Source: Ianthella basta (Eukaryota > Porifera > Demospongiae > Verongiida > Ianthellidae). From it: a stretch of DNA of 64,000 nucleotides. The DNA lies in assembly GCA_964019415.1 (NCBI GenBank), contig OZ025883.1, positions 4,487,088-4,551,087 of the forward strand, read 5' to 3'. Made by a program: the position numbers and the translations under genes. Shown here one piece after another: positions 50,010 through 62,310 of this stretch (positions within the stretch are counted from its first letter, which is position 1; every line of letters begins with the position of its first letter). Below the pieces are notes generated by a model that was not told the origin of the DNA, did not search any database, and saw only the letters and a list, made by a program, of their open reading frames with translations.

Positions 50010-50090
50010 GTATTGAAACAACAAGTGTTTCGAGTTAAAAAAAACTCGTGGGGCTGCCGCCCCAACTCGAAATACTTGCTCCTTCTGGTC
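50010..50090 (-). repeat. Dispersed hairpin repeat shared with 17830-17885
   Basis: TTTCGAGTT and AACTCGAAA flank a core GTGGGGCTGCCGCCCC, forming an inverted repeat. The segment reading GGAGCAAGTATTTCGAGTTG on the minus strand matches the plus strand near 17850, so this is one family with two copies in the window. Confidence 0.6.
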
Positions 50091-50359
50091 GCTGCTGTGT
50101 TATCAATATATAGTAGCTATTGTGACTAATTCTGTGTAATTCATCAACACAGTTGTGAACACACTTCATAGGTAAGAGTAAACACAAATGATTGAAGCGG
50201 ACATGAATAGAGTCTAAAATATTTTGACAAACATTTGCACAACAGCCTAATACATTAACTTGCTATCTTATACACAGTTTGCACATTCTCAGAATTGCTA
50301 ACAACGCAATTAAGTACACACCTGCATGCATGCACACGCACTCATGCACACACACGCAT

Positions 50360-50366
<7 letters not shown>

Positions 50367-50440
<74 letters not shown>
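50367..50440. repeat. (CA)n-(GA)n compound microsatellite
   Basis: About 52 nt of CA followed directly by about 20 nt of GA. Confidence 0.97.
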
Positions 50441-51815
50441 CAGCTACACAGAGATACACTAAACACACACATGCATACATGCATGCTCTCTAAAAGACAT
50501 GGACGAGAGGAAAGGGACATGGATGGAGGGCACACAGATACCTGCAAGTGCTTTACAGTACACCTGCAGTCATTGCAGCGGTTAGGGTTCTGTTGTGACA
50601 GAAGGCAGTTCCCTTGACCGCACTACATGCGTACACACCATCTTCCATGGGTAACTGTGCACGCTTAAGCTTTAAACGCTATAGACCATTAGCACGGTAC
50701 TCACCAAGTTCTACATTGCTCCTGTCACTTCTGAGACAGGGAACTGAAGTCTTTCAACAGGGCGGCCCTGATTAGCTAAAATCGTCATGCTTACCAAGTC
50801 GCTGAACTGCTGGGTGTTATCTGGCTGCTTCCTGTACGTATTCAGACCAGAGGTGGTGTGGTTTCCTGTTCTACAACTTTCGAAGGCAGAAGACGCCTAT
50901 GCTCCGCACGGAGCGACGTTTGAAAGCCGGTTTCAAAGTCCTTCCCTTGGTCCTTCTGGCATGAGAGAGCCAAACAGAAGTGACCGACAATATAAATTCC
51001 CTATCTTCAATACTTCCGTCGATACATTATTGTATAAATGCAAGCACAGTTATACTACCGCAGTTAACATATTATATAAACATACCGACATATATACCAC
51101 CGGAAGCAGGACATGAAGCCATACAACAAAATGTCAAAACGAAAACAATATAGTAGGTCCAAGATGTCTTCCAAGGTCCAAATCCTACTACTAAAAAAGC
51201 AGCATGCAGCTTTGAACCATGGCAGCTGTGCCCAGGTGATCCAGCTGACCCATGGCATTGGCACGATTGCATATTGCGCCTCAAGATGGCCATGATAAAT
51301 GGGGGCAATCTAATTATAGCACCAATCAGCACCAATGAACAGGAATCAACACCAATGCAATAACCCAGCCCTTAGCACAGTTGCCTGACAATCCCTATGG
51401 TACAAGGTCCAAATCCTACTTCACCCATTCCCCCTCTTTTTTGCTTGACTTTATCTGCCCCTACCAGCCCCACTACCACCTCCACCACCAGCACTGGCCA
51501 CCACCACCACCACCACCAGCTACCACAACCACCACTGCCACCAACACTATCACCACACAGAGCAAGTTACAAAATGCGGCTCCACCATATGTGCCAGTGC
51601 TACAAGGGCAACACCCACCAGTGTAACCATCACCACTACCTCCAACACCAGCACCACCACCATCACCATGCATCACCATACAGTCCAAGTGACTACCGTT
51701 GTAGCTAGTATATGCGCTTGAATATACCATATAGGAAAAACACCACTAGCACAAGTCTGCAGGGTAACCGCCACCAGTGCATGTAGGGTATATAGCTCTA
51801 CTCATTGCTGGAAGG

Positions 51816-51861
51816 CACCACCACCACCACCACCACCACCACCACCACCACCACCACCACC
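51816..51861. repeat. (CAC)n trinucleotide repeat
   Basis: About 15 uninterrupted CAC/CCA units. Shorter CCA clusters lie at 51470-51535, 51650-51670 and 55920-55950. Confidence 0.95.
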
Positions 51862-52359
51862 GCACAGTCCAAGTTACAATCATTTGCATCTGTGTAGCCA
51901 CGCATGTGGGTTATGTCCAGTTTTGTTTACATAAGGTAATATGACACATGAAGGTGTGAATTCCTGTGTTGCCATGGTAATGCGAGCGTTGGCATGTGAC
52001 ATGTGTGTGATCTGTTAGGCGCCTGAGGCCAAAATCATTGCAAAATGTGGTATCTGGCAGCTATAGATACAAGCTCAGATACGGCGACAGCCTTACCTTG
52101 CAGCTCTGATTAAAATCATTTTAGTATAACCGCCGAATAGCACGACGAATCACAGCATCGTCGGACATCTTCTGGAAATGTCACAGGCATATCACGTGTT
52201 ATCATGAGTACGGAGGGCTTTTGGCCAGTGCAGTCAGGAAATCGCCGTGTGGTAATCGTTGCGACGCCTTCTTGTCAAGATCAACATTGAAAAGTTTAGC
52301 CAAGTACATTTTCTGGCCTTTCCATGTGTCATAATGCTACCCATGGTTCCTAGTTGGAG

Positions 52360-52713
52360 TTATGTGAGCTGATATTTTTGGCACAAACTATTAGTCAAAG
52401 TTTTCTTATGATAACTCTCTCCGTTATCTACTGTCTGCAACTTTCCCCCGATTACCACATGGGCTATAATTGGCTTATTGTTTTCAAAAGTTAAGAAGAA
52501 TGCAGCCGATTCGCTGAACTCTCGAACATTTCGTTGCCAAGCGCATAGGGGATCAGAAGGAATATGCAAGAAGTCGGAAGGATTCTTTTGTAGAAGCACT
52601 GGCCTGCTCTTGTTCTCGCTGCAGTCGGTGGAACTAGCTATAGTATAAACTACGTAGCTACTTCGACCGCAATGAGGCCTACGCAAAAGACGTTTCAGTG
52701 CAGCAACCGTCAT
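52360..52713 (-). CDS. Hypothetical 117-residue protein, possibly mitochondrial
   Basis: A single open frame from ATG at 52713 to the stop at 52360. The first 20 residues (MTVAALKRLLRRPHCGRSSY) are basic, hydrophobic and free of acidic residues, as in a mitochondrial presequence. The body contains FLHIPSDPLCAWQRNVREFS and FFLTFENNKPIIAHVVIGGK. I do not recognise a family. No intron is needed, but an isolated 117-codon frame in intergenic DNA may also be chance; codon composition looks more gene-like than nearby frames. Confidence 0.35.
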   Translation of the reverse strand: MTVAALKRLLRRPHCGRSSYVVYTIASSTDCSENKSRPVLLQKNPSDFLHIPSDPLCAWQRNVREFSESAAFFLTFENNKPIIAHVVIGGKLQTVDNGESYHKKTLTNSLCQKYQLT

Positions 52714-53680
52714 TCCGACGTCTGGGGTCTCTGAAGATATTCAACAATGGGATACAGTAGTTACGTATGCCTCACTTTACCAAGTTTGGATTACTTGCAG
52801 AAAACATCATCTGAATGCAGAATGGAGACGAGGCAGCCACTGTAAGTGTTATCGAGAATGCTCCACTTGCACAGAAATGCTTTAGCTTGTTGCACAGAGA
52901 CACTTAAGCTTGTTGCAGTACTGTGCAGCAGCGTAAACATGTTGTATTCAGTAGAGAAATGGCCACTTCCCGGCATTTCTTGCTTAATGATTTTACATCC
53001 ACCATTCCTTTCTTACATGAACATAGCATGCACGCAAGCAAATCATGCTCAATCATGGGATGTCATGAGCATACACTGCCATGGCATGACAAGGTGACAC
53101 ATGCACATGCTGCGAGAAAGCAGCATTACTAAAACGCGGAATATACGGAATAATGGAATAACGGAATAGCAGAGTAACAGAATAGCAGAATAGTGGAATA
53201 ACGAAATTAGATATTAAAATGGCAGACGACTCATACGCAAACAAGTCTCGCTGGCGTGTGCTTCTTCCCAGAAAGGTTCGAATTTCGAACGAAAGGAAGG
53301 GAAATGGGTATATTGACAACTGCTTGGAAGTGGTTTGCGCAAAATGCTTTTTCGAATGAAAACAGCAGCTAATCGCAGTTTCCTCGCACAAAAACTCGAG
53401 AAAGGCACCGTACAACCCACTATCCACTCAACAGCAGAGCCTCCGATGCTCGCCGAAATAGAGAATCATCCTATCTTATGTCCTGACACGACGATAGCTA
53501 CGTGTATACCACATATCTCGTTCCCACACCCAGCACCAGGCAGGCTTTTGGTAGGGGAGGTGGAGGAATCAATTGAAGGTTTGTGTGTGTGTGGGGGGGG
53601 GGGTGAATTGCCCTCCCACCTTGAAGATTGTGAGTGTGGTGTGTGCATGTGCACGTGTGTCACTGTGTGTGAGTGAGTGG

Positions 53681-53689
<9 letters not shown>

Positions 53690-53752
<63 letters not shown>
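53690..53752. repeat. (GT)n microsatellite in the foldback centre
   Basis: About 60 nt of GT within a wider GT-rich stretch (53575-53815). CA-rich sequence at 53930-54150 forms the opposing side. Confidence 0.95.
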
Positions 53753-53753
<1 letters not shown>

Positions 53754-54648
53754 ATGTGCATATGTGCATTTGTGAGAGTGGAGGTGTAGTGTGCATGCAT
53801 GTGTGTGGGAGGGAGTATGGAGAGGAATGACAGACATAGTCTTCCCACACTTGCCTAGACCTGCCTGTGGTGGGTGTGTGGACAAAACCTTTGGTATTGC
53901 TTTCTCCAAAATCTCTCCCACATGCACATACACACACACACTCCACTCATTCACACACAGTGACATACATGCACACGCTACACCTCCACTCACACACACA
54001 CGTACATACGCACACACATCACATACACACTCCATGCACTCACACATCACACACATCACACTCCACTCACACACATTCCACATACACACACACACACTTG
54101 CACACACCATACACACGCGCACGTACACATGCTCACACACAAGCACAGCGACACGCACTGCATAAGATAGAGTGTACTACATACCAATAGCTACATGCAT
54201 AGAATGGCTCTGTGAAATGCTAAACTGTACTTGTGTGTGTGAGGGGGGAGGGGGCAGAATAGAGCCACACAATCTTCAAGGTGGGAGGGCAATTCACACC
54301 CCCCCTCACACACACCCAAACCTTCAATTGATCCCTCCACTTCCCCTACCAAAAGCCTACTATACATGCAGCAAGATAGAATGAAACTCTACTTCGGCAA
54401 GCGACGAAGGCTCTGCCGTTGAGTGGATGGTTGTACGGTGCCTTTTTCAAGTTTTTTGTGTGAGGGAACTGCAATTAGCTGCTGCCATCATTCGAAACAG
54501 CATTTCTGCGCAAACCACTTCCAAGCAGTTGACAATATACCCATTTCCCTTCCTTTTGTTCAAAATTCGAACCTTTCTGGGCAGAAGCACACGCCAGCAA
54601 GACTTGTTTGCGTACTAGCCGTCCACCATTTTAATATCTAATTCTGTT

Positions 54649-55287
54649 GATTAAGATGGTCTATGTACCATGGTGACGCTAATGAAAGGCAACGTTCAGA
54701 ACTACACATGGTAAGGAAAGAGGGGGGAATGAAAAAATGGCAGTGAACCGGACCAGCACTGGCAACCTCCAGATCTTTAGCCGACCCTTTAGCAGCCGGG
54801 TCACTGGTGACAGCCAACAGCCACTGATCCATTCCCTCCTTATATACCAATGTGGGCGGGCTCTATCCAGAGCCTCCTTTGAAACTCCCACACCGGGCAC
54901 TGACTAATCAGTGACTTATTGGAAATGTTGATTAAGATGGTCTATGTACCATGGTGACGCTAATGAAAGACAACCTTACCATGTGTAGTTCCGAACGTTG
55001 TCTTTCATTAGCGTCACCATGGTACATAGACCATCTTAATCAACATTTCCAATAAGTCACTGATTAGTCAGTGCCCGGTGTGGGAGTTTCAAAGGAGGCT
55101 CTGGATAGAGCGCGCCCACATTGGTATATAAGGAGGGAATGGATCAGTGGCTGTTGGCTGTCACCAGTGACTCGGCTGCTAAAGGGTCGGCTAAAGATCT
55201 GGAGGTTGCAGGTGCTGGTCCAGTTCACTGCCATTTTTCCATTCCCCCCTCTTTCCTTGCCATGTGTAGTTCCAAACGTTGTCTTTC
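54649..55287. mobile_element. Nested 639-bp inverted-dimer element with 13-bp TSD
   Basis: ATCTAATTCTGTT is duplicated at 54636-54648 and 55288-55300. Inside, the left half is nearly the reverse complement of the right half. Both arms encode the same spurious frame (VSKEALDRARPHWYIRREW), which shows how close the copies are. The junction (54930-55043) is a further palindrome of GATTAAGATGGTCTATGTAC. A GGTCCGGTTC-type segment in each arm weakly resembles a pol III B box, so a tRNA-derived SINE dimer is possible. Confidence 0.65.
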
Positions 55288-55354
55288 ATCTAATTCTGTT
55301 ATTCCGCTATTCCATTATTCCGTATTCCGCGTTTTAGTAATGCCGGCGAGAAAG

Positions 55355-58300
55355 TGATGCATGCAATGTGGACAGCAGCTGCTGGATGCAAAAGGTGTGA
55401 AAAGGGAACAACAATTTTAAAATAAAGTAATCTTTGGACATGAAGTGGATTGGCTGAAAATAAGAGCCCTGAGCTCCTGGTAAATTTATAACCCGGCTAG
55501 CTGAGGTATATACAATATATACCCCAGTCGTTTCCTTTGATGTTTCTGGCATTGCCATGGTAACCAACAATAACTGCTTTTACGATCATTCACCCGTATA
55601 TCTCAATGTCGGGAGGGATTGTTAACATGAATTGTCCACAGTTTGATAGAGGGGTTCTTTGTCTTTCGTTTGGTACTAGTCTTGCTCAAATCCAGCTGAG
55701 CAAGTATGAGAACCAAGCCAAAATACGAAGGTCAAAATTGACCGTGTGTAGCAGCCGCATTGTTTACATAGCCATAACTCACATGCACAGTATATGTGGC
55801 AGAACAAACTAGAAACACCCCCACCAGTACAAATTTCACAAGGTAACCGCCACCAGTGCATGCAGACAAGTTCCACTTGTTGCTGGAAAGCAACCATCAC
55901 CGCTACCACTGGCCACCACTGGCCACCACCGCCACCACCACCACCCCATCCACCACATAGACAAGCTACAATCTGGATCTGTGTAGCATCGCAATTACTT
56001 GCCTCGCCTTTCGGCTCAGCAATTATATGAAAGCATGCACAACTGCAATGCTCAAAACGAACAGTCAAATGTATAAATGCTTGCTATTGGCTAGTATAGC
56101 AGGCAGAGGAAAGAAAAATGAACTGGCACAATTGGGACGGAGGGCAACATAGGCCGCAAGCTTCCCCACCCATGCAGACTGTAGACACCTGCTACCTATC
56201 AATTTAGTGTATAGAGCCTTGTTTCGTTTTCCCCAATCAAGCAGACTTTGTATGCCACACTGTTCCCACCCCTACTCCCATTTAGGAGTGAAATGAATGT
56301 GGGAGCCATCACGCAGTCTAGCACTCTAGACTGAAGGTGAACTGTGTGCAAACACTCTTCCAATGCAGTGGTTAGCATAGCCTTGGAATGATGCACAGGA
56401 GATTCTGTACTGTAGTACCTACGAAGACTGAATCCATCTTCTAATGCAGGACGGGCCAAATAGTAAGACCGGGCCGCATGACAGACTGTGAGAAGACTGG
56501 GCAAACACCGCTGTTATAATGATATTCATTGGCACTATTAGCATATACATCACAAGCAACATGTACAAAGACCGCATATAAGCTGCATGTGGAAGACTGG
56601 ATGCCAATATTCAAATGCAGATTGAGAGATGGGCAAACTGGACAGTCCTTTAAGCTTCAGCGAGGTTTCTTTTCACCAATGGAGTGGACTAAAGCACTGA
56701 AGTAGCTCAAGTGGTGTATTTTTCACTGTTTGTATCATTTTTCTGCGAACTCACCGCATCCTCCGGTTCTTACTAATTCAATGGGCTTTCAGCAGCTATA
56801 TAGCTACTATCTAATAGAATCAATAGCCAGCATCCAAAAGGTACAATTACTGTGGAGCCTCTGCAATGTTAGTAGTACTGTGGTCGTTATGCATAGATAG
56901 AAGCTCCACAGACTCAGCATTTCCAGCACATTCATGGAACTATCATTCCAGCATGAAGTCTAGACAATGTATGTGAGCATTCTTTTTGTGTTTGCATGTA
57001 TTTTTCGATGTGGTTTAGCAGAATGAGAATCTATTAGAAGTATATGCAACCGGTGTTCTTCTATCTGTAGGCGATACTCTGCCAATGCCACTCCATCTCT
57101 CAGTGAGATATGCTAAGGTACGCTTCTGTCAAGACTGCTTGCTTGCATGTATTCAGTCCATATCTGTTTCATATTGTATTACATTGCAGGAATTTCTCTT
57201 CAAGGTACCTTTAGCTACCACTGACCTCAGGTCTGTCCTCATTCGTACAGGAATGACATGGATGCCACACTGCTCGTTAAGGTACACACATCCAGGTAGA
57301 AAATTGCTCTTTGTCTAAGTTCATTTGTATTTTATTGTATTTTATTGCCTCATCTCACTAAACTCTTGTCTACAGGACTGTTGCTATATTTATCATCTTG
57401 GGAATCAGCTCTCTTGGATACATTGAATGGTTAGCAAGCATTTCACTAGAGACTTGAGGACAAGAGGTCTTACTAGTCACATCATTCTAACTTGTCTTCT
57501 GTTGAAAGAGTCCCCCTTCTTTCTTTAAACAGCTACAAAGAAATAATCTGGATAGAGGCACAGCTGCAGCTGCAAGTCTTTTAAGGCTTTGTAACGCTTT
57601 AGACAAGATTCTTTATTCTTTGCTGTATTTTCTATTCATTTTGTAAGGATTCTGAGCTGTACATGCATGTGAACATCGTAGACCGTCGTGTAGGTCGCCA
57701 TTTATCAACGTATTGGATTCAGAATGACGTTCAAATGCAACAGAAGCGGGGATGAATGAAGGAGCAGACGTGTAGAAGACGGCAGCAGACAATGCAGAGA
57801 CCACCCAGTCTGGCAGAAAGACCATTTTGGCAAAGCTATGGTATACACCCGGTCTTACACGTGCAACAAATGCCTGAGAGTGACAGAAATGGTATTCTCA
57901 CACAGACGAATTCGGTCTTCGCACAATAATCTTTGCAATACCACGTAAAAGACTGCCCGGTATTCTAAGCTCCAATCTCCTGTGATGCTTTGCCTAATAC
58001 CCAACCCTGTATGCCCACCTGACACTAGTACGTATGTGAATAAAAATGTCTGACACCCACCATTTAATGGTAGGTGGCAGACTAAAGTACAGTACAAACG
58101 AGAGTACTAAAGAGCAGAGCCCTCGACACTGCAAGGCCCAACCGTTTTCAATTGCACAATTTTTTGGGTCATAATTATAGCTGTCGCCCTGAACATCTAC
58201 TACTACTTGCACAGGTACATTGGACAATATAGTTCTCCATTTGGCCCTGTTGAATGGTGGCAGAACACGGCCAGTTACTAGCTCTCAAATGTGGCCATTT

Positions 58301-58584
58301 TAGTGCAATCGCCCGTTTAGTTCGGGAGCGAGTGTCGCACTGAAGCTGTTAGTGGTGCTCTGAATCCACCTCATAGGCTGTAGGACGAAAGTGAGGTGAG
58401 ACAGACAAACACGGATGACTACCGTAACCCTGTATGTGCGCCGATGGTTAATAATGATGCTGGAGTGTCACTGAAACACACACTAATGAGCATCAGATTG
58501 AGAGCTATCAGGTTTGCACAGCCACAGATGCATAGACTCAATATACGTATCCATGCAGCATGTAGGTGCATTATGCAATATAAA
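55355..58584. other. No supported gene
   Basis: CCA-rich clusters at 55900-55955 resemble those at 51470-51860, and GTAACCGCCACCAGTGCATG is shared between 51765 and 55842, so a dispersed repeat is likely. Short exon-like segments at 57070-57460 do not keep a single reading frame. Confidence 0.4.
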
Positions 58585-58586
58585 TA

Positions 58587-59177
58587 TGTGAGAGTCGCCA
58601 GTAAAAATTGAAGATTAGCGCATTTTGGCGATTTGGAGATTCTCCAGGATTTTGGTAGCCAGACGTCTTCTTAGAATGTTTAGCAAGTGAGATACACCTG
58701 AGCTTCCGTTGCCGAGAAATTGTCAGTTGAATGTAGCCGACTTGCCATTTTATTTATATACACATGATACAAAATGGCAATTAAAAATGGCCGCTCCGCC
58801 TGAACTCCTGACAAATTCAGTCTCATTTCGTACAGTATTGATGTTTAATACAGCTACAACGGTGGAAATCCTCTACTGTAGTGAGGATGAATCCATCAGC
58901 AGAGTGATGTTCGTGTTACAGTAGCCAAATGTTCCAGTCAACGTTGTTCAAGAGGTCTTTGAAAATATGAAACCAAGGATGACTTTTGCAGTCAAAAGGT
59001 ACGAATGGCAGCTTATATAATGCAGAAAGTATGCCTTATCCAAGCGCATTCACTTCAAGGGTTGGAAAATATCACTCAGTGGCACTTTTGGCCCTTTCAA
59101 TTTTGCCAATTTTCGACGGTTATTTTCAAATTATAACAATTTGCGCTAATCTTCGATTTCTACTGGCGACTCTCACA
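58587..59177. mobile_element. TIR element of about 590 bp
   Basis: The left end TGTGAGAGTCGCCAGTA and right end TACTGGCGACTCTCACA are perfect inverted repeats, flanked by TA on both sides; subterminal sequence AAGATTAGCGCA is also inverted. It has the same length and end type as 27288-27877. No transposase. Confidence 0.75.
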
Positions 59178-59624
59178 TATACAACGCGTCAAACCTTTAT
59201 TCTGGAGTGTCTCACCCCATTAAAGTGGAAGATTCCTCTCTTGTGAGGCTTTCATCTCTCTCAGTTAGCTGACCAACAGAATTGAGGAACAGTTGTGTTG
59301 ACACCCTCTCATCTTGGTCTTGCTGCTCATCGCGTGTCGGTACGTGACGTTGGGCCATGGCTTAAACCATATGCTCAAATTGGGAACACAGCTCAGTGCT
59401 GCAGTCTCACAAGGATCCTAACATTGCATAGTGGATGGAATAGACTGGAATAAGTGGAGTAAACAGTGCATACATACCTATATCTACTAATCTAATCTCT
59501 TAACAATGAGCACAAAGATAGATCTAGACGATTGAGGGCAATGTACTCAAATTGCTACATGGGGCTGACACCCTAGTGCTTTGTTCAGCATGGTGCACTT
59601 TATAAAAAAAAAACTAATAAGAAA

Positions 59625-59826
59625 TACAGTGGAACCTGTCTAAGATGGTCACTGTCTTAAGCAGCCACCTCTCTGAAACAGCCAGCCTTCTGGCCCTGCC
59701 CCCAAATAGCACTATATATATAAAGCATTCAATTTGCATTCTACCTCTGTAAAGCAGCCCCCTCTCTACATAAAGGTCAGTTAGAACTGGCCCACATGCG
59801 GCTGTCTTAGACAGATTTCACTGTAT
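59625..59826 (+). mobile_element. CAGTGGAACCTG MITE, copy 6
   Basis: About 200 nt with ends TACAGTGGAACCTGTCTAAG and CTTAGACAGATTTCACTGTA. It is slightly longer in the middle (a TATATATAAAG insertion) than copies 2-5. Confidence 0.88.
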
Positions 59827-60141
59827 ATAAAGCAGTCATGGTCAAGATGACATGCACCTTCAAGGATTTAAGCCCAAGTTCACTGTCATGCTGTCTGATG
59901 AATATGATGTAGCATGCAGATCTAGAGTACCTTCTACATAGTAACCCACATACATTATGTCAATAAACTCCACAACTACTCTAGCTGGGCACTCTATGTC
60001 TCACTAGCTGGATGAAATAGTCAAAGACTCCAAGGTGATAGCCCTATGGCTAGCTATATACAGTAATAGTCTGCTAATATACTAATCTTATAGCCAAGAG
60101 TAGATAAGAGATATGAGAGTATGCAGCGCGTATCCCTGCAT

Positions 60142-62310
60142 TATAACAGCATTTTTCTAAAATTACGCAGCAACGTGTCACACATGGGCATGGTAATGCT
60201 ACTTAATATTCTGATGTAATGGATGAATACTACTATCTCATTCTGCCAGTCTGTACATATGTACTCGGCATCAATTGCGCAGCTCTTCGGTTTGTTAGTC
60301 GGGAGTTTCCAGAGAGACCAGCTGGTTGATGCTGGTCTTTTCACTGGATAGATCGAGCCCATGCAGAACTTGCTGCATACGCATGTGGGACATGTCCATT
60401 ATGTAAACAATGTGGCATTCGTGCGGCCGATTTTGACCTTCGTATTTTTGCTTATATCTTCTACCGGCTCAGCTGGATCAGAGCGGGATAAGTACTAAAG
60501 TAAAGACAAAAAAACGTCTATAACTCCGTGCATAAGCGTTGTTATTAGTTCTTTGTTAAATCGAGTTACAGCGACAATTACGAAGCCACCAAAAAAGCAG
60601 AAAACGGCGAAACAGAAATCGATGGAAGGGCATAGCGGGTAGAGAATGGCATCATTGGGTGCGCAACAGTACTATCTAACTTTTGCATGAGGGAATAGTC
60701 GATCAACCAATCTACTGACACCTTACACTAAGAAAACTACCACTACGTGCTAATCTAAAAAAGTTCGGGTCGCATAACACTAGATAGGAATGGTGCAAAG
60801 CTTAATCCCTCTTGGAAAAGTTAGAAAATTCGCTTGACTAACCATTTCAATCTTTATCCGGCCAATACATCGTCTCAGCGATTTCTGTAACGGCGGTTTG
60901 TGAAAGCAATGGCAGTAAAGCCTCTTCACCAAGCGCATCACATGACGTTCTCGTGACAAACCATATATGGAGTACAAAACGGAAGCAACCAGATGACATC
61001 ACTCAACGTGCGCCGAGTTCAAAGTGCCTGATTCCTTCATATAAAGGCTTGAAACGTTGATCCCTTCGAAGTTTGAGAACGATGAAGACATCAGCTCTGT
61101 TTCCCTCTTAACAAAACTTCTTCTTGTCTTCTTAAATGTTGTTTCTTGCCACCGCCGGATATGACGTTCGATCTCTCAATCCTCACAAATCACGCGCACA
61201 TCACATGCAGCAAATGCGTAGTAATGGCAACACAGGAATTTCATGGCTCAAGGTGTGAATACCTCAAGGTTCACGTTATGTAAACGGACTGGACATGTCC
61301 CACATGCGTAGCCACTGTGAAACTCCGAGGAGAAAGCTGTAGAGCCATGGAGGGCAGCGCTTCTCTCAAGCGACCCAAATCCACGCAATATATTATTATA
61401 CACTACAGTCACTTTACAACTCCTTGTTTCATGTGCTTATACATATATTACATCATTGGGGCGAGCCTAAGCGAGCCCTACATTTACGTGAAGTAAGACA
61501 ATATAGCAAACAACACAACTGCACAATTTGAGAATGGCGCCCTTGTCCTATTGTTCTTGCAGGCCACATGCAGTGCTATGTTCAGCCGCTTGGCAAGCAA
61601 TCCACACTCGACTATGGACCAGAATGAAGGTACTGCTGACGTTTCTGAACTTACCGAACTGGGCCAGAGAAGATCAGTGCAAGGGACGAGGAATGCCTGT
61701 GCAGGAGGAGTGAGCAAGAAAGGGCCAGCCGGGTTCCAGAAATTGTAGAGCAGAGGAAACAAAAGTGGAGCACATGCAAAGCGCGAGACAGGACCAGGCG
61801 CGCTGCCCAGAGCAGTAAAGACAGACACTGCGCTAATGCTTATGCGCGCTTGCCAGCAACAGAGAATTGCCCGAGAAATGAGCGAGGAGAAACAGGCCCA
61901 ACTCCAGTGGCGAAGTGATCACCAAAGCTGGCTATAGAGTCGGCCGCGGAAAGACAGGCCCGTGTGCAGCGGCTAACCAATAATCAGCGTGTCTGCTTAG
62001 GCTCACCCCCAAGATGCTGAGCGTTTGCCTGTAATTTGTTTATAGTTTCCAAGGTAGTGCGCATGTATGCCTTATGTATTATATATTATTATACGCTTGA
62101 GTATAATCCACGCTTGCTGTCCTGCTCCTTCCTCGTGGGCGCTGCAGGGGTGTCCTGGACATCGTTGAAACTCCCAACAAACGAACCGAAGAGCTGCGCA
62201 ATCAAGTATGCAGACCAGCGGAGCGAATTAATAATATTCATCCATTACATCAGAATATTAAGTAGCGTTACCATGCCCACTTGTGACGTTTGCTGCGTCA
62301 TTTTAGAAAA
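60142..62310. repeat. Large inverted repeat (foldback), about 190-nt outer arms
   Basis: 60142-60330 and 62145-62310 are reverse complements with moderate divergence (shared GGGCATGGTAA and CTTAATATTCTGATGTAATG). An inner pair, GCATGTGGGACATGTCC at 60380 and its complement at 61290, is also inverted. Spacer 60420-61260 has no supported gene. The right half contains a second inserted repeat (61457-62011). Confidence 0.65.
61457..62011. mobile_element. Arg-rich-protein element relic related to 9737-10484
   Basis: It is bounded by GGGGCGAGCCTAAGC and its inverted copy GCTTAGGCTCACCCC. Inside, a broken frame reads ARDRTRRAAQSSKDRH near 61780, the same Arg-rich type as in the Helitron-like insertion in unit B. 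There is no complete open frame. Confidence 0.55.

Larger units (their letters stand above)
49100..52359. other. Gene-poor region with simple repeats
   Basis: Contains the unseen 5' part of the Bcl-2 family gene, simple repeats and no gene I can defend. The plus open frame at 50787-51116 starts with a hydrophobic stretch (LNCWVLSGCFLYVF) but has no family signature. CCA/CAC triplet clusters are at 51470-51680 and 51816-51861. Confidence 0.4.
53121..55345. mobile_element. Mutator-like foldback element with long TIRs and 9-bp TSD
   Basis: GCGAGAAAG occurs directly outside both ends (53112-53120 and 55346-55354). The element ends are inverted: CAGCATTACTAAAACGCGG on the left and its complement with one change on the right. 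Inverted similarity continues inward for several hundred bases: 53210-53470 pairs with 54385-54645, and 53540-53640 pairs with 54250-54365. The centre is (TG)n / CA-rich sequence. Long TIRs with a 9-bp target duplication point to a Mutator-like, non-autonomous element. A second element (54649-55287) is nested in the right arm. The frames inside it are not genes. Confidence 0.75.

Noticed and set aside
50787..51116. 109-residue plus-strand open frame with a hydrophobic N-terminus
   Set aside because: No family signature, no paralogue, composition like the surrounding DNA; could not be supported.
55145..55245. tRNA gene in the nested inverted dimer
   Set aside because: A tRNA-like string is present, but no complete cloverleaf with normal A and B boxes can be drawn; at most a decayed tRNA-derived SINE.
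57064..57460. Four short exon-like segments ending in a hydrophobic TVAIFIILGISSLGYIEWL
   Set aside because: AG/GT sites exist, but no combination keeps one open frame with matching phases, and no family is recognisable. A tail-anchored protein cannot be excluded.
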